From Sulfuricurvum sp. PD_MW2 (GTDB taxonomy: Bacteria; Campylobacterota; Campylobacteria; Campylobacterales; Sulfurimonadaceae), in NCBI RefSeq assembly GCF_002633015.1, contig NZ_NSIU01000008.1, positions 1-64,000 of the forward strand: a DNA stretch of 64,000 nt. The letters run 5' to 3'. Positions 17,300-26,574 of the stretch are shown piece by piece. The stretch's first letter is position 1; the number at the start of each line of letters is the position of its first letter. The notes beneath the pieces are model-generated. The model saw only the letters and a program-made list of their open reading frames with translations, was not told where the DNA came from and did no database searches. A program made the translations under genes and the position numbers.

Positions 17300-17980
17300 A
17301 TGATGAAAATAACTTTGGCTTTTTTATTGATTGGCGGGTATTCATTCTTGTTTGGTGCACAACAGTTAATTGTTGTTCTTTCCCCTGAACTCAACGCTAC
17401 AAAAGCATCGATGCAGCGGTATGAAAAAAAGAAAATTTGGGAGAAAGTGGGGATGAAAACAGCGGTAACATTGGGGCGAAGCGGTTTGGGATATGCGGCA
17501 TTCAAAGAACCGCTAAAAAATGAGGGAGACGGACGTTCTCCTTCAGGATTGTTTTCGATCATGTCAACGTTCGGTTATGATCAAAATAGCACCTTTAAAC
17601 TTCCCTATTGGCATGCGGATGACAACCTTTATTGTATCGATGATATAAACGATTCACGCTACAACCGAATGCTCCGTATTTTTGACAAGAGTGTTTTGCC
17701 CTCGAGCTATGAAGTGATGCACCGTTCCGATGGAGTCTATCGTTACGGTGCGGTAATCGGATATAACGATATGGCTCAAAAAGGGAGAGGATCGTGTATT
17801 TTTATCCATCTCAACCATAGTGATAAACATCCTACTTCAGGGTGTACGGCAATGGATGAAGCACCGCTGCTTGAAGTGCTCAAATGGCTCGAACCGCAAA
17901 AGAATCCTCAAATTCTACAAGTGATGAAAAGCGAGTGCGGGAAATACAAAGAGGAATTTGAGGGGATCGAGTGTGAATAA
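17300..17980 (+). CDS. L,D-transpeptidase (YkuD) family protein
   Basis: A 226-residue secreted enzyme; residues 1-19 form a signal peptide. The C-terminal YkuD domain carries the catalytic motif in IFIHLNHSDKHPTSGCTAMD, with the H and the Cys of SGCTAM as the active-site pair. Such enzymes cross-link or trim peptidoglycan peptides, and relatives in Campylobacterota act in cell-shape control. It is transcribed alone, with ATG ATG as two adjacent starts. Confidence 0.9.
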   Translation: MMKITLAFLLIGGYSFLFGAQQLIVVLSPELNATKASMQRYEKKKIWEKVGMKTAVTLGRSGLGYAAFKEPLKNEGDGRSPSGLFSIMSTFGYDQNSTFKLPYWHADDNLYCIDDINDSRYNRMLRIFDKSVLPSSYEVMHRSDGVYRYGAVIGYNDMAQKGRGSCIFIHLNHSDKHPTSGCTAMDEAPLLEVLKWLEPQKNPQILQVMKSECGKYKEEFEGIECE

Positions 17981-18012
17981 TCATCGAGAAAATCTCGATG
18001 ATAGAGGGAGTA

Positions 18013-19032
18013 TTAGTTGTTGTGAACATCCACTTTCGGTGTTGTTGCAGTAGATGCAGGAAGCATCGGATAGATAATAGATGGTTTTTTACCCTCAAGT
18101 GATTTGAGAAATGTGTGGATTTCAGCCGTTTCTTGATCATTCAAATCGACACCGAGTTGGATACGACCCATCTCTTTGATTGCTTCGTTTAGGGTTGCAA
18201 TTTGTCCGTTGTGAAAATACGGAGCACTCTGCGTTACGTTACGTAATGTCGGTACGCGAACCATGCCGTTGGCATCCCCTTTGAAATCTCCTACGTTCAT
18301 GTGTTTGTATGGAGCAGCAACACCGAAAGCTTGCATCGTTCCACCAAGGGCGATATCGTTATGACACGTTGTACATCCCTTGGTAATAAAGGTTTTAAGC
18401 CCTTTTTGCTCTTCTTTGCTCAAAGCGTTTTTCTTGCCATTTAGGAAATCATCATAGCGAGATGGGGTCACAAGAGTACGTTCGAATACGGCAATCGTAT
18501 CAGCAACTTTTGCAAAATCGATTTTGACATCTTTGCCGTATGCTTTTTTAAACAAGGTGACGTATTCAGGGATAGAGTTAACCACGCCTTCAACAAATGC
18601 TTTTGGAGCTGCCATCTCCGGTCCTGCTTGGATCGGTCCTTGGGCTTGGTCTTCGAGATGCGGAGAACGTCCGTCCCAGAATTGTTGGCTGTAAAATACT
18701 GCATTATAGACGGTTGGTGAACTCAATCCGTGCGGGTTGGAGGTCCATTTATGTCCGATAGCGGATGCCATACCATCCGTTCCGCCGGTAGCAAGGTTAT
18801 GACAGGTATTACAACTGATCAACCCGCTTTTAGAGAGGCGTGGTTCAAAATAGAGCATTTTGCCGAGTTCCACTTTGGCTGCTGTCGTTGGATTTTTAAG
18901 ATTTGAAGTCAATTTTTCAAGAGCTTTTGCAGAAGAGGGGATCGGTTTTAAACCGGCACTTTTAGCTTCATCGATGAGTGAAGCTCCCATCACAGTGGTA
19001 GCGACGATTGCAGAGATTACCAAGGCTTTCAT
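18013..19032 (-). CDS. Di-haem cytochrome c peroxidase (CcpA/MauG family)
   Basis: A 339-residue periplasmic enzyme that reduces H2O2 with electrons from cytochrome c. The start at 19032 follows AAGGATATTTC; a signal peptide covers residues 1-17. Haem motifs are CNTCH and CTTCH, with the GGTDG loop between and the RVPTLRNVTQSAPYFHNGQ signature near the C-terminus. No haem-b or extra domain is seen. It is transcribed alone, leftward, after RecD2. Confidence 0.95.
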   Translation of the reverse strand: MKALVISAIVATTVMGASLIDEAKSAGLKPIPSSAKALEKLTSNLKNPTTAAKVELGKMLYFEPRLSKSGLISCNTCHNLATGGTDGMASAIGHKWTSNPHGLSSPTVYNAVFYSQQFWDGRSPHLEDQAQGPIQAGPEMAAPKAFVEGVVNSIPEYVTLFKKAYGKDVKIDFAKVADTIAVFERTLVTPSRYDDFLNGKKNALSKEEQKGLKTFITKGCTTCHNDIALGGTMQAFGVAAPYKHMNVGDFKGDANGMVRVPTLRNVTQSAPYFHNGQIATLNEAIKEMGRIQLGVDLNDQETAEIHTFLKSLEGKKPSIIYPMLPASTATTPKVDVHNN

Positions 19033-19107
19033 GAAATATCCTTTAAAATGTAGAATGGGATAAAACAAAATTGTAGCACAGGGAAGCTAAAGGAAAATTT
19101 TTATCCT

Positions 19108-21348
19108 TTAGATAAGTACAAGTTCTTGAATAACTGTTGAGCGTTTGGTGTGTTCCAACCGTCGGCATGCCGATTCGAATGCCCCTGATTCTCCGACAAC
19201 GATACAGTGTTTTTTTGCTCTGGTGAGTGCGGTATAGAGGAGTTTCGTATTAAGCATAATGTGATGTGAAAAACTCATGATGAGTACAACCCGTTCATAT
19301 TCCATCCCTTGAACTTTATGGACACTCAATGCGTAGGATAGATTCAGATAGTTGTTTAACTGATCAAATTTATAGTGGACGATAAGCTCTTCGTTGGGGT
19401 AATAGACATAGCAAAGTTCTTCTTCCTCATCGATACGGAAAATGAGTCCGCACATACCGTTAAAAATGCGACGCTCACTTGCTTCAGCGGCCTCTTTGAA
19501 CTCTTCGGGAGTGGTTGATGGGAGATTGTCGTTTTTGGTATGGACGACTTTGTCCATGAGTCGAAACTCCCCTTTATACGTTTTGATTTTCTTTTTTGGA
19601 TTGGGATTGAAATACTCTTGCAGCAAAAGATTGAGGTTATCGACTCCCAACGCATTTCCCTTCATCGGTGAGATCACCTGAAAGGCGCTGAGATATTCAC
19701 GTATCGCTTTGGCTTCGAGTTTTTGACGTGACTCGCTCAAATAGCGCAATGTGACATCTGCAACCGCTGCCAATGTATTGTGTGCAAGTGTTTTAAGGAC
19801 ATCTTCAAACTCCCCTGTAGAGAGGGAGTTTTTGAGGGCATATCGGTTGGGAAGTTCGACACTCAAAAAAGTAAAATCGTCATATTTTTCTTGATAGTTT
19901 GGAATGATTCCGCGACGAATGTCATTGGCAATAACAGCGATCGCCTGATCGGGACTTTGCCGGTAGATGTGTGTGAGCATGACCGTTGGGGCAAGGTTGA
20001 GGGCAATGGCATCGCTTAGAGGGCTTCCTGCTCCGATAGGAGGGAGCTGGGCGTCATCACCAACGATAATCACGATAGCATCACGGTCGATTTTAGCCAT
20101 GAGACGTGCAAAGAGAAGCGAATTGATCATCGAAGCTTCATCAATGAGGATAACTTTGTAGGGCATTGTATCATGTGATTCAAATCGCACTAGGAGGCTT
20201 TGTATCGTTGCACTCTGATAGCCGCTGCGTTCTCGAATACGCTGGGATGCAATACCGCTCAAAGCACAGGTCATGATAAGGCTTGGTTCATGACGGGTAG
20301 CCAAGAGATCAAGAAGTGCTTTAGCCGTGGTACTTTTCCCGGTTCCGGCATACCCTACGAGTAAAATCAGTCCATATCCCCGGTTGATCAGATCCAGTGC
20401 CTCATATTGCTGTTCTCCCAAATTCAGCTCATGCGCTTTTAAAAAATCATTCAGATCCTCACTTAGTATCTCATGGATACTTTTACCACGACGTTTGAAC
20501 TCGTCAATGAGAAGTATTTCCGCTTCATAGATACGGCGGGGAGATAGTTTTGAGCTGGGAAGCAGAGTGATACTTCCCTCACGCAGACGATCATCAAGTG
20601 CCTCTTCATAGGCTCTATGATCTGCCAATTCGACGAGTGAATCGAGTTTGGAAAAAAGGAGGTGTTTATCAATGCAGCTATTTCCCTCAGAATCGCAATA
20701 TTCGCTGAGGGTATACTCCATTGCCGCACCGATTCGTCGTTCATCATCAAGTCGAAGCCCCATGTTTAGTGCGATTTCATCGGCTTTTTTGAACCCGATC
20801 CCGTTGATCCGCATGAGACCATAGGGATTGTTTTTGATCGCTTCAATTGGATCTTTTAACTCTTTGAGCGCTTCAGCAATGAGACGCAAGAGAGCGGGAG
20901 TAACCCCAAAAGGAGCTAAAAACTCACCTAGAGCGCGCATCGAGCGAAATTGTTTCCATCCGGCAGAGAGTTTGAGCAGACGCTTTTCGCTCATCCCTTT
21001 GATCTCTTTTAATCTGTTGATATCGTTATCCAAAATATCAATAAGGCCCTCGGTTCCGTATTTTTCGATTAATTCAGCGGTCAGTTTTTTGGTGAACCCT
21101 TTGACAACACGGTTCAAGAAAAAAAAGAGTTCGTTTTGATTGACGATGAGGGTATGGGCTTTGAAGGTTCGACCGTATTGCCGGTGTTCTTCCCAAGAAC
21201 CTTTGAGGGTTACTGCGGCATCTTTGAGATTATCGATATCGCTTTCGTAATAATGGCTGCTGATTTTATCACCGCTTTTGAGAGCGGCGATAAAAAACCC
21301 GTTGTTTTGGTAGATTATCCGATCAATTTGACCGATGAGTGTTTGCAT
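19108..21348 (-). CDS. recD2: RecD2-type ATP-dependent DNA helicase
   Basis: A 746-residue SF1 helicase. N-terminal helix-hairpin-helix repeats (residues about 90-210, IKGMSEKRLLKLSAG, INGIGFKKADEIALN), Walker A GYAGTGKST (about 336), Walker B VILIDEASM and the C-terminal UvrD_C_2 motif LSYALSVHKVQGMEYERV are all present. RecB and RecC are not adjacent, which fits the stand-alone RecD2 form. Its ATG overlaps the glyQ stop codon by one base. Confidence 0.94.
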   Translation of the reverse strand: MQTLIGQIDRIIYQNNGFFIAALKSGDKISSHYYESDIDNLKDAAVTLKGSWEEHRQYGRTFKAHTLIVNQNELFFFLNRVVKGFTKKLTAELIEKYGTEGLIDILDNDINRLKEIKGMSEKRLLKLSAGWKQFRSMRALGEFLAPFGVTPALLRLIAEALKELKDPIEAIKNNPYGLMRINGIGFKKADEIALNMGLRLDDERRIGAAMEYTLSEYCDSEGNSCIDKHLLFSKLDSLVELADHRAYEEALDDRLREGSITLLPSSKLSPRRIYEAEILLIDEFKRRGKSIHEILSEDLNDFLKAHELNLGEQQYEALDLINRGYGLILLVGYAGTGKSTTAKALLDLLATRHEPSLIMTCALSGIASQRIRERSGYQSATIQSLLVRFESHDTMPYKVILIDEASMINSLLFARLMAKIDRDAIVIIVGDDAQLPPIGAGSPLSDAIALNLAPTVMLTHIYRQSPDQAIAVIANDIRRGIIPNYQEKYDDFTFLSVELPNRYALKNSLSTGEFEDVLKTLAHNTLAAVADVTLRYLSESRQKLEAKAIREYLSAFQVISPMKGNALGVDNLNLLLQEYFNPNPKKKIKTYKGEFRLMDKVVHTKNDNLPSTTPEEFKEAAEASERRIFNGMCGLIFRIDEEEELCYVYYPNEELIVHYKFDQLNNYLNLSYALSVHKVQGMEYERVVLIMSFSHHIMLNTKLLYTALTRAKKHCIVVGESGAFESACRRLEHTKRSTVIQELVLI

Positions 21349-22229
21349 CAGGCTTTTACGCGGAGGTTTCTTTCCTCTTCTTGTGATTTATACAATTCCG
21401 CACACCCTTTGGCAAGTTCGCGAATTTTGAGGATGTAGTTGGCACGTTCTGTGACAGAGATCGCTTTGCGCGCATCAAGCGTATTGAACGTATGTGAGGC
21501 CATCATACACAAATCATACGCCGGAAGAGGAAGCTGTGCATCAAGGCAGCGTTTGCACTCGGCGGCTTTGGATTCGAAATCGTTGAAGAGCATCGCCGTA
21601 TCGGCAATTTCAAAATTGTATTTGCTAAACTCGATTTCACCCTCTTTGTGAATGTCACGGTAAAGCGTTTTACCGAATTGATTTTCACTCCAAACGATAT
21701 CAAATACGGTATCAACTCCTTGCAGGTACATCGCTAAACGTTCTGTACCGTAAGTAATTTCGACTGCTACAGGATCACAACTGACTCCGCCGACTTGTTG
21801 AAAATAGGTAAATTGGGTCACTTCCATACCATTTAACCATACTTCCCAACCTAGTCCCCATGCTCCCAGCGTCGGGGATTCCCAGTTGTCTTCTACGAAA
21901 CGGATGTCATGCTCTTTGAGATTGAGACCGAGGTACTCTAAACTTTTGAGGTACAATTCTTGAATATTTTCCGGACTCGGTTTGATCAAAACTTGAAATT
22001 GATAGTAGCTTCCCAAGCGGTTTGGATTCTCACCATAACGTCCGTCTGTCGGGCGTCGGCTCGGTGCTACATAGGCAACTGACCATGGTTTTGAATCGAG
22101 TGAACGTAAAAAGGTAGCAGGGTGAAACGTACCAGCCCCGGCAGCCACATCGTAAGGTTGAACGATTGCACACCCTTGCTCGTTCCAAAATTGTTGAAGT
22201 TTTAAAAGCAAATCACCAAACGTAATCAT
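21348..22229 (-). CDS. glyQ: Glycyl-tRNA synthetase alpha subunit
   Basis: A 293-residue catalytic subunit that charges tRNA-Gly as an alpha2beta2 enzyme. Motifs include [30 protein letters not shown] and [13 protein letters not shown], all standard. No glyS is nearby, so the beta subunit is encoded elsewhere. It is co-transcribed with recD2. Confidence 0.97.
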   Translation of the reverse strand: MITFGDLLLKLQQFWNEQGCAIVQPYDVAAGAGTFHPATFLRSLDSKPWSVAYVAPSRRPTDGRYGENPNRLGSYYQFQVLIKPSPENIQELYLKSLEYLGLNLKEHDIRFVEDNWESPTLGAWGLGWEVWLNGMEVTQFTYFQQVGGVSCDPVAVEITYGTERLAMYLQGVDTVFDIVWSENQFGKTLYRDIHKEGEIEFSKYNFEIADTAMLFNDFESKAAECKRCLDAQLPLPAYDLCMMASHTFNTLDARKAISVTERANYILKIRELAKGCAELYKSQEEERNLRVKA

Positions 22230-22334
22230 AATGGTCCCAGTAAATAAAGTACGTGATTATACCAAAAAACGAATCTTCAAAGGGTTTCTTAAAGGAACTC
22301 CCCTTATGATAAGCAGATGAATTAGAGGAATATT

Positions 22335-24599
22335 ATGAAGTATTGTTTATATCTGTTGTTTTTATACTTTTCACTTTTAGATGCAAAGCTATCGGATGAA
22401 AAAATTTCGGTACAACTGCAATGGGCAGATCAGTTTCAGTTTGCAGGGTATTATATTGCCAAAGAGAAAGGATTTTACGCGGATGCAGGTCTTGATGTAA
22501 CACTTCGAAAATTCGATACCAACAAGCTTACGATCGATGAGGTAACTTCAGGGAGAAGTACCTATGGAATCGGTCGATCATCGATATTGATTGATCGCAT
22601 GAAAGGGAAAAATATTGTAGCGCTTGCCGCAATGTTTCAAAGTTCGCCGTTTGTGCTATTGTCCAAAAAATCATTAGATATTAAGACTCCCCGCGATTTG
22701 ATCGGAAAGCGCATCATGATGACCGAAGATTTTCAAGATACGATTTCGATTCGAGCGATGCTGAGTTCTCAGGGGCTTTCTCTCAATGACTTAAAAGTGA
22801 TTGACCATAGCTATAATCCTATCGATATTGCGAATGGTAAAACCGATGTTATGGCATGCTATATCTCCAATGAGCCGTATGTTTTAAAAGAAAAAGGGAT
22901 TGAAACCAATGCGATAAATCCTGAGTCATACGGATTCGATTTTTACAGCGACATCTTATTTACAACAGAATCAGAAATCAAAAATCATCCAAAGAGGGTA
23001 CGGGCATTTGTGGATGCAACACTCCGAGGATGGGAGTATGCCTTTTCTCATATTCCCGAAACGGCTCAGTTGATTGAACGGCATTATAACGGACAGCATA
23101 AATCCCTTAAAAGTTTGATCTATGAGGGAGAAGTGCTTAAGTCGCTTGCGTATCGGGACAATCAACCTCTTGGTGCAATCACTCCGGATAAATTTCGTCG
23201 AATATCGGATATTTATCGAGTGATGGGTATTCCACAAAACGAGAAACGTTTAGAGGGTTTTATCTATGAAGATGTTACCAAACAAACGGTTCCGCTGAAT
23301 CTCAATGAACGCTCTTTCTTGTACATGAATACGTTTCGATCTGTAGTCAAAACCGAATGGATCCCTTTTTATTTTAATACACAAAGCGATCCAAAAGAAT
23401 TTCAAGGTATCTCGGCCGATTTTTGGAAGCTGATTGTTGAACGAACGGGGATGAAACATTCTTTTGTTTCCAGTGACACATGGGATGGTGTATTTCAAGC
23501 CATTAAAACGAAATCTGCAGATGTTATTATCGGTGCTTCACTCTCCAAAGAGCGAGAAAATTATGCGCTTTTTTCAAAACCGTATGCCACTTTTCCTTAT
23601 ATCATTGTTACCGGTAAATCGATCGATTTTCTTCCCGGAATGGAAGCATTGAAGGGCAAACATGTTGCGATTGCCCATAGTAATGGGATTAATGAAGCGA
23701 TTGCAGCAAAATATCCGAAAATTATGCTTGTGGAGACTGAAGACACCAAAGAAGCTCTTGAAATGTTGCATGCACGAAGAGTCGATGCCGTCATTGATAT
23801 TCTTCCGGTAGTTTCATATCTTATTAATGCTGAACACTATTTGGACCTAAAAATTTCAGGGACAACCGAATTTAATTTTGATATGAGGATAATGATGAGA
23901 AACGATTATCCTGAATTGAAATCGATCATTGACAAAGCAATCGATTCGATCACATTAGCCGATCGGGAAAAAATTCTAAATCGCTACATCGCGATTACGT
24001 ATCAGAATAAAATCGATTATCGCTGGATTTTTGGAGTTTTATTAGGTGTTATACTGATTATCTCTTTTGTCATCTATCGACAATTCGAAATGGGAAAATA
24101 CCATAAGAATTTGTTGAAAATAGCAACAACTGATCCGTTGACGGGTATCGCAAACCGGATCCGTTTGGATGAAAAATTAGAAGATGCACATCAAATTTAT
24201 GAACGGACAGGGCGTACGTTCTCAGTCATTATGATTGATTTGGATTTTTTTAAACGGGTTAATGATACGTACGGTCATTTGGTCGGGGATCAAGTTTTGA
24301 AGTCGCTTGCCAATTTACTGAGTGAAAATATCCGTTCTATCGATACGGTAGGGCGTTGGGGAGGAGAAGAATTTATGATTATATGTCCCGAAACCAATAT
24401 AGACGGTGCACTTCAATTAACGGCAAAAATACAATCGGTTATTGAAACAGAGGATTTTTCTGCGATACCTACGCTGACATGCAGTTTCGGAGTGAGTGAA
24501 TGCCGTCGAGAAGATCGGATTGAAAACATTGTGGGACGAGCGGACAACGCTCTTTATAGAGCAAAAGAGGAAGGTCGAAACCGAATTTGTAGTGCTTAG
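22335..24599 (+). CDS. Membrane diguanylate cyclase with NMT1 and SBP3 sensor domains
   Basis: A 754-residue fusion. Residues 1-17 are a signal peptide; 25-245 an NMT1/THI5-like periplasmic domain (SVQLQWADQFQFAGYYIAKE); 325-560 an SBP_bac_3 domain; a membrane helix near 566-584; then GGDEF with GRWGGEEF (active residues 676-680) and an intact RxxD inhibitory site (RSID) five residues before it. It should sense one or two periplasmic solutes and make cyclic di-GMP. ATG follows GAGGAATATT. The ligands are unknown; NMT1 relatives bind pyrimidines, nitrate or organosulfonates. Confidence 0.92.
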   Translation: MKYCLYLLFLYFSLLDAKLSDEKISVQLQWADQFQFAGYYIAKEKGFYADAGLDVTLRKFDTNKLTIDEVTSGRSTYGIGRSSILIDRMKGKNIVALAAMFQSSPFVLLSKKSLDIKTPRDLIGKRIMMTEDFQDTISIRAMLSSQGLSLNDLKVIDHSYNPIDIANGKTDVMACYISNEPYVLKEKGIETNAINPESYGFDFYSDILFTTESEIKNHPKRVRAFVDATLRGWEYAFSHIPETAQLIERHYNGQHKSLKSLIYEGEVLKSLAYRDNQPLGAITPDKFRRISDIYRVMGIPQNEKRLEGFIYEDVTKQTVPLNLNERSFLYMNTFRSVVKTEWIPFYFNTQSDPKEFQGISADFWKLIVERTGMKHSFVSSDTWDGVFQAIKTKSADVIIGASLSKERENYALFSKPYATFPYIIVTGKSIDFLPGMEALKGKHVAIAHSNGINEAIAAKYPKIMLVETEDTKEALEMLHARRVDAVIDILPVVSYLINAEHYLDLKISGTTEFNFDMRIMMRNDYPELKSIIDKAIDSITLADREKILNRYIAITYQNKIDYRWIFGVLLGVILIISFVIYRQFEMGKYHKNLLKIATTDPLTGIANRIRLDEKLEDAHQIYERTGRTFSVIMIDLDFFKRVNDTYGHLVGDQVLKSLANLLSENIRSIDTVGRWGGEEFMIICPETNIDGALQLTAKIQSVIETEDFSAIPTLTCSFGVSECRREDRIENIVGRADNALYRAKEEGRNRICSA

Positions 24600-25453
24600 G
24601 AAAATTTGCAGATAATGTCACCTACATTTTTATCTAAAGAGTCGGCGACAACAGAACATTTAACCTTGAGTAAAAAACAAATATTTTCTCGTCTTTGTGG
24701 GGTCATACACTCGTAATTTCCCATCCCCTTGGCGATGATCAAATCGGCATTGTCAAAGAGATTTTTTCCTTCATCCGAAGCCAATTCATACACAAATCCG
24801 GGAGTCGGAACACCGCTGTCGACGATGCGACAAATTTTGTCAATCTCCGCTTCATACGCCTCTTTGAGAGTAACATCGTTGATAATCGGATTGCCTCGCA
24901 CCATATAGCTCAAATCGATATGAGGATAAAGCTGTTGCAGTGAGCGTATCGCCAACCCATCAAACAGGTGTTCTCCCGCATTATCACCGATGTACAAGAC
25001 CGATTTGGCATTTTTGAGAGCAATGTGCAAAGCTTCACTGTCATCGTGGGCAAAAGAGGTATGAAAAATGGACATGATGGCTTCATGTAGATCAAAACTC
25101 ACTTCTGCGGCCAAATCGATGACATTTCCAACTACTGCGGTTTTTAAAATAGCGACAAATGGTTCACTGTCGTTTTGAATCGTCTCTTCTAAAAATGGAA
25201 GATAGTGCTTAGCTTGTAGTGAAGCATGACGCTTTTGTTCGTTGTAGAGATCACTTGTATTGGCAAGCCTTGCCATCTCTTCATAAAGAGGTGTTGCAAT
25301 GATCGGCGGTGAAAGGGTGAAATCAGCGGTTTTCAGTTGACTTTCGACATAGGTGATGATAGCAGTAGAGAGGGTTTCATCCGCTTCTATCGCTTCGCAA
25401 ACACGACGGCTTTGGGCTGCTATGCAGCTGATACATTCATTTTGGATCGTCAT
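24596..25453 (-). CDS. DUF89 / ARMT1-like damage-control phosphatase
   Basis: A 285-residue member of the DUF89 family, metal-dependent phosphatases that remove damaged phospho-metabolites. The metal region IGDNAGEHLFDGL and the motif LIIAKGMGNYE are clear, and an N-terminal CISCIAAQ carries two Cys typical of the bacterial subgroup. The start at 25453 overlaps the DUF3972 stop codon (ATGA). It ends four bases inside the convergent diguanylate cyclase gene. Substrate unknown. Confidence 0.88.
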   Translation of the reverse strand: MTIQNECISCIAAQSRRVCEAIEADETLSTAIITYVESQLKTADFTLSPPIIATPLYEEMARLANTSDLYNEQKRHASLQAKHYLPFLEETIQNDSEPFVAILKTAVVGNVIDLAAEVSFDLHEAIMSIFHTSFAHDDSEALHIALKNAKSVLYIGDNAGEHLFDGLAIRSLQQLYPHIDLSYMVRGNPIINDVTLKEAYEAEIDKICRIVDSGVPTPGFVYELASDEGKNLFDNADLIIAKGMGNYECMTPQRRENICFLLKVKCSVVADSLDKNVGDIICKFS

Positions 25454-25920
25454 TGAGCGTGGTCGTCGATCACTTTGCCCCACATGAGTTTGTATTTACG
25501 GCGCATGAATTCAACTTCTTGTTGAGAAAGTTTGAGTTGTTCGGTCAGGGTTTCAATCGTTTTGCGATCTTCTTCGTACAGTTCTTGAAGAGAGGAAAGG
25601 GCATCTTTTAGAAAATCATTTTCGTTTTTGATCGATTCAATCGTCTCTTCTTTTGCGACGAGCACTTTTTCATGAAGATTGATGATCGTTCCGATCGTTT
25701 TCTCAACAAAGTTTGCGCCCAGTGTGATATCGGCTTCCGATGCACTGAGTTCATGCATCGTTGCAGGGACAAGACCGTCCAGCCCTTGAGACGGATCGAT
25801 AATCACTTCGCCGTCTTCAATAAGGGTTGTAAGTTTTCCTCTAACGATTAGTGCTTCGACAGCACTGCGATCCATATTCGTCATTTTCGCGTAATCGTCG
25901 ATACTCATCCACCCTTGCAT
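25450..25920 (-). CDS. DUF3972 family protein
   Basis: A 156-residue protein found mainly in Campylobacterota. The N-terminus (WMSIDDYAKMTNMDRSAVEAL) resembles a helix-turn-helix of excisionase or MerR kind; the C-terminal half (residues 75-150) is a long coiled coil. The function is not established. It is coupled by stop/start overlap to the DUF89 phosphatase. Confidence 0.85.
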   Translation of the reverse strand: MQGWMSIDDYAKMTNMDRSAVEALIVRGKLTTLIEDGEVIIDPSQGLDGLVPATMHELSASEADITLGANFVEKTIGTIINLHEKVLVAKEETIESIKNENDFLKDALSSLQELYEEDRKTIETLTEQLKLSQQEVEFMRRKYKLMWGKVIDDHAQ

Positions 25921-25946
25921 TTTTCACCGCCTTCAAATTTTGACTT

Positions 25947-25952
25947 AGTATA
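25947..25952 (-). promoter_or_regulatory. -10 element upstream of DUF3972
   Basis: Reading leftward, TTGCTATACTAAG contains TATACT, 27 bp upstream of the DUF3972 start. It matches the TGCTATACT seen at 17262 and 29528. Confidence 0.5.
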
Positions 25953-26059
25953 GCAAAATGCGTACCCAGATTAAAGCACGCAAGTGTACGCGAGCTTTCT
26001 GCTGAAGAAAACGCAGAGTTATCGTAGCCGAGCGGGACGTGTTCCGTCGGCGTTTGAAA

Positions 26060-26554
26060 CTATAAGATAGTTTCGATTTCCAAAGAATCCATTTCTACTT
26101 TTTTCGCTTTAGAGATACGATCTTCCATGAGTTTCATGCGAAGTTCTTCATTCTCCAAAGCCAAAATCTGCATAGCGAGATAAGCGGCATTTACTGCTCC
26201 GGCTTTTCCGAGTGCTACCGTTGCAACCGGCATACCTGATGGCATTTGAACCGTAGAGAGCATAGCGTCCATACCATCCATCGCGCCTCCCTTCATCGGT
26301 ACACCGATGATTGGACGGATTGTTTTCGAAGCCAAAACACCTGCTAAATGAGCAGCCATACCCGCAGCAGCGATAAAGACTTGTGCCCCTTTAGCTTCAG
26401 CTGTCGCAATGTACTCTTTGGTACGCTCTGGGCTTCGGTGTGCCGATGAGATAATAAGTTCGTATTGAACACCAAATTCTTCTAGAGTATCTGAACACGA
26501 TTTCATAACATCAAAATCGCTTTTACTCCCCATAATAATTGATACGAATTTCAT
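26060..26554 (-). CDS. purE: N5-carboxyaminoimidazole ribonucleotide mutase PurE
   Basis: A 164-residue enzyme of purine synthesis that converts N5-CAIR to CAIR. MGSKSDFDVM, SAHRSPERT and the GAAGMAAHLAGV region form the active site. The start at 26554 has AAAGGAG upstream. No purK is adjacent. The gene follows the U32 peptidase by 20 bp, so they may share a message. Confidence 0.97.
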   Translation of the reverse strand: MKFVSIIMGSKSDFDVMKSCSDTLEEFGVQYELIISSAHRSPERTKEYIATAEAKGAQVFIAAAGMAAHLAGVLASKTIRPIIGVPMKGGAMDGMDAMLSTVQMPSGMPVATVALGKAGAVNAAYLAMQILALENEELRMKLMEDRISKAKKVEMDSLEIETIL

Positions 26555-26574
26555 TGTTTCTCCTTTTTGTGTGG

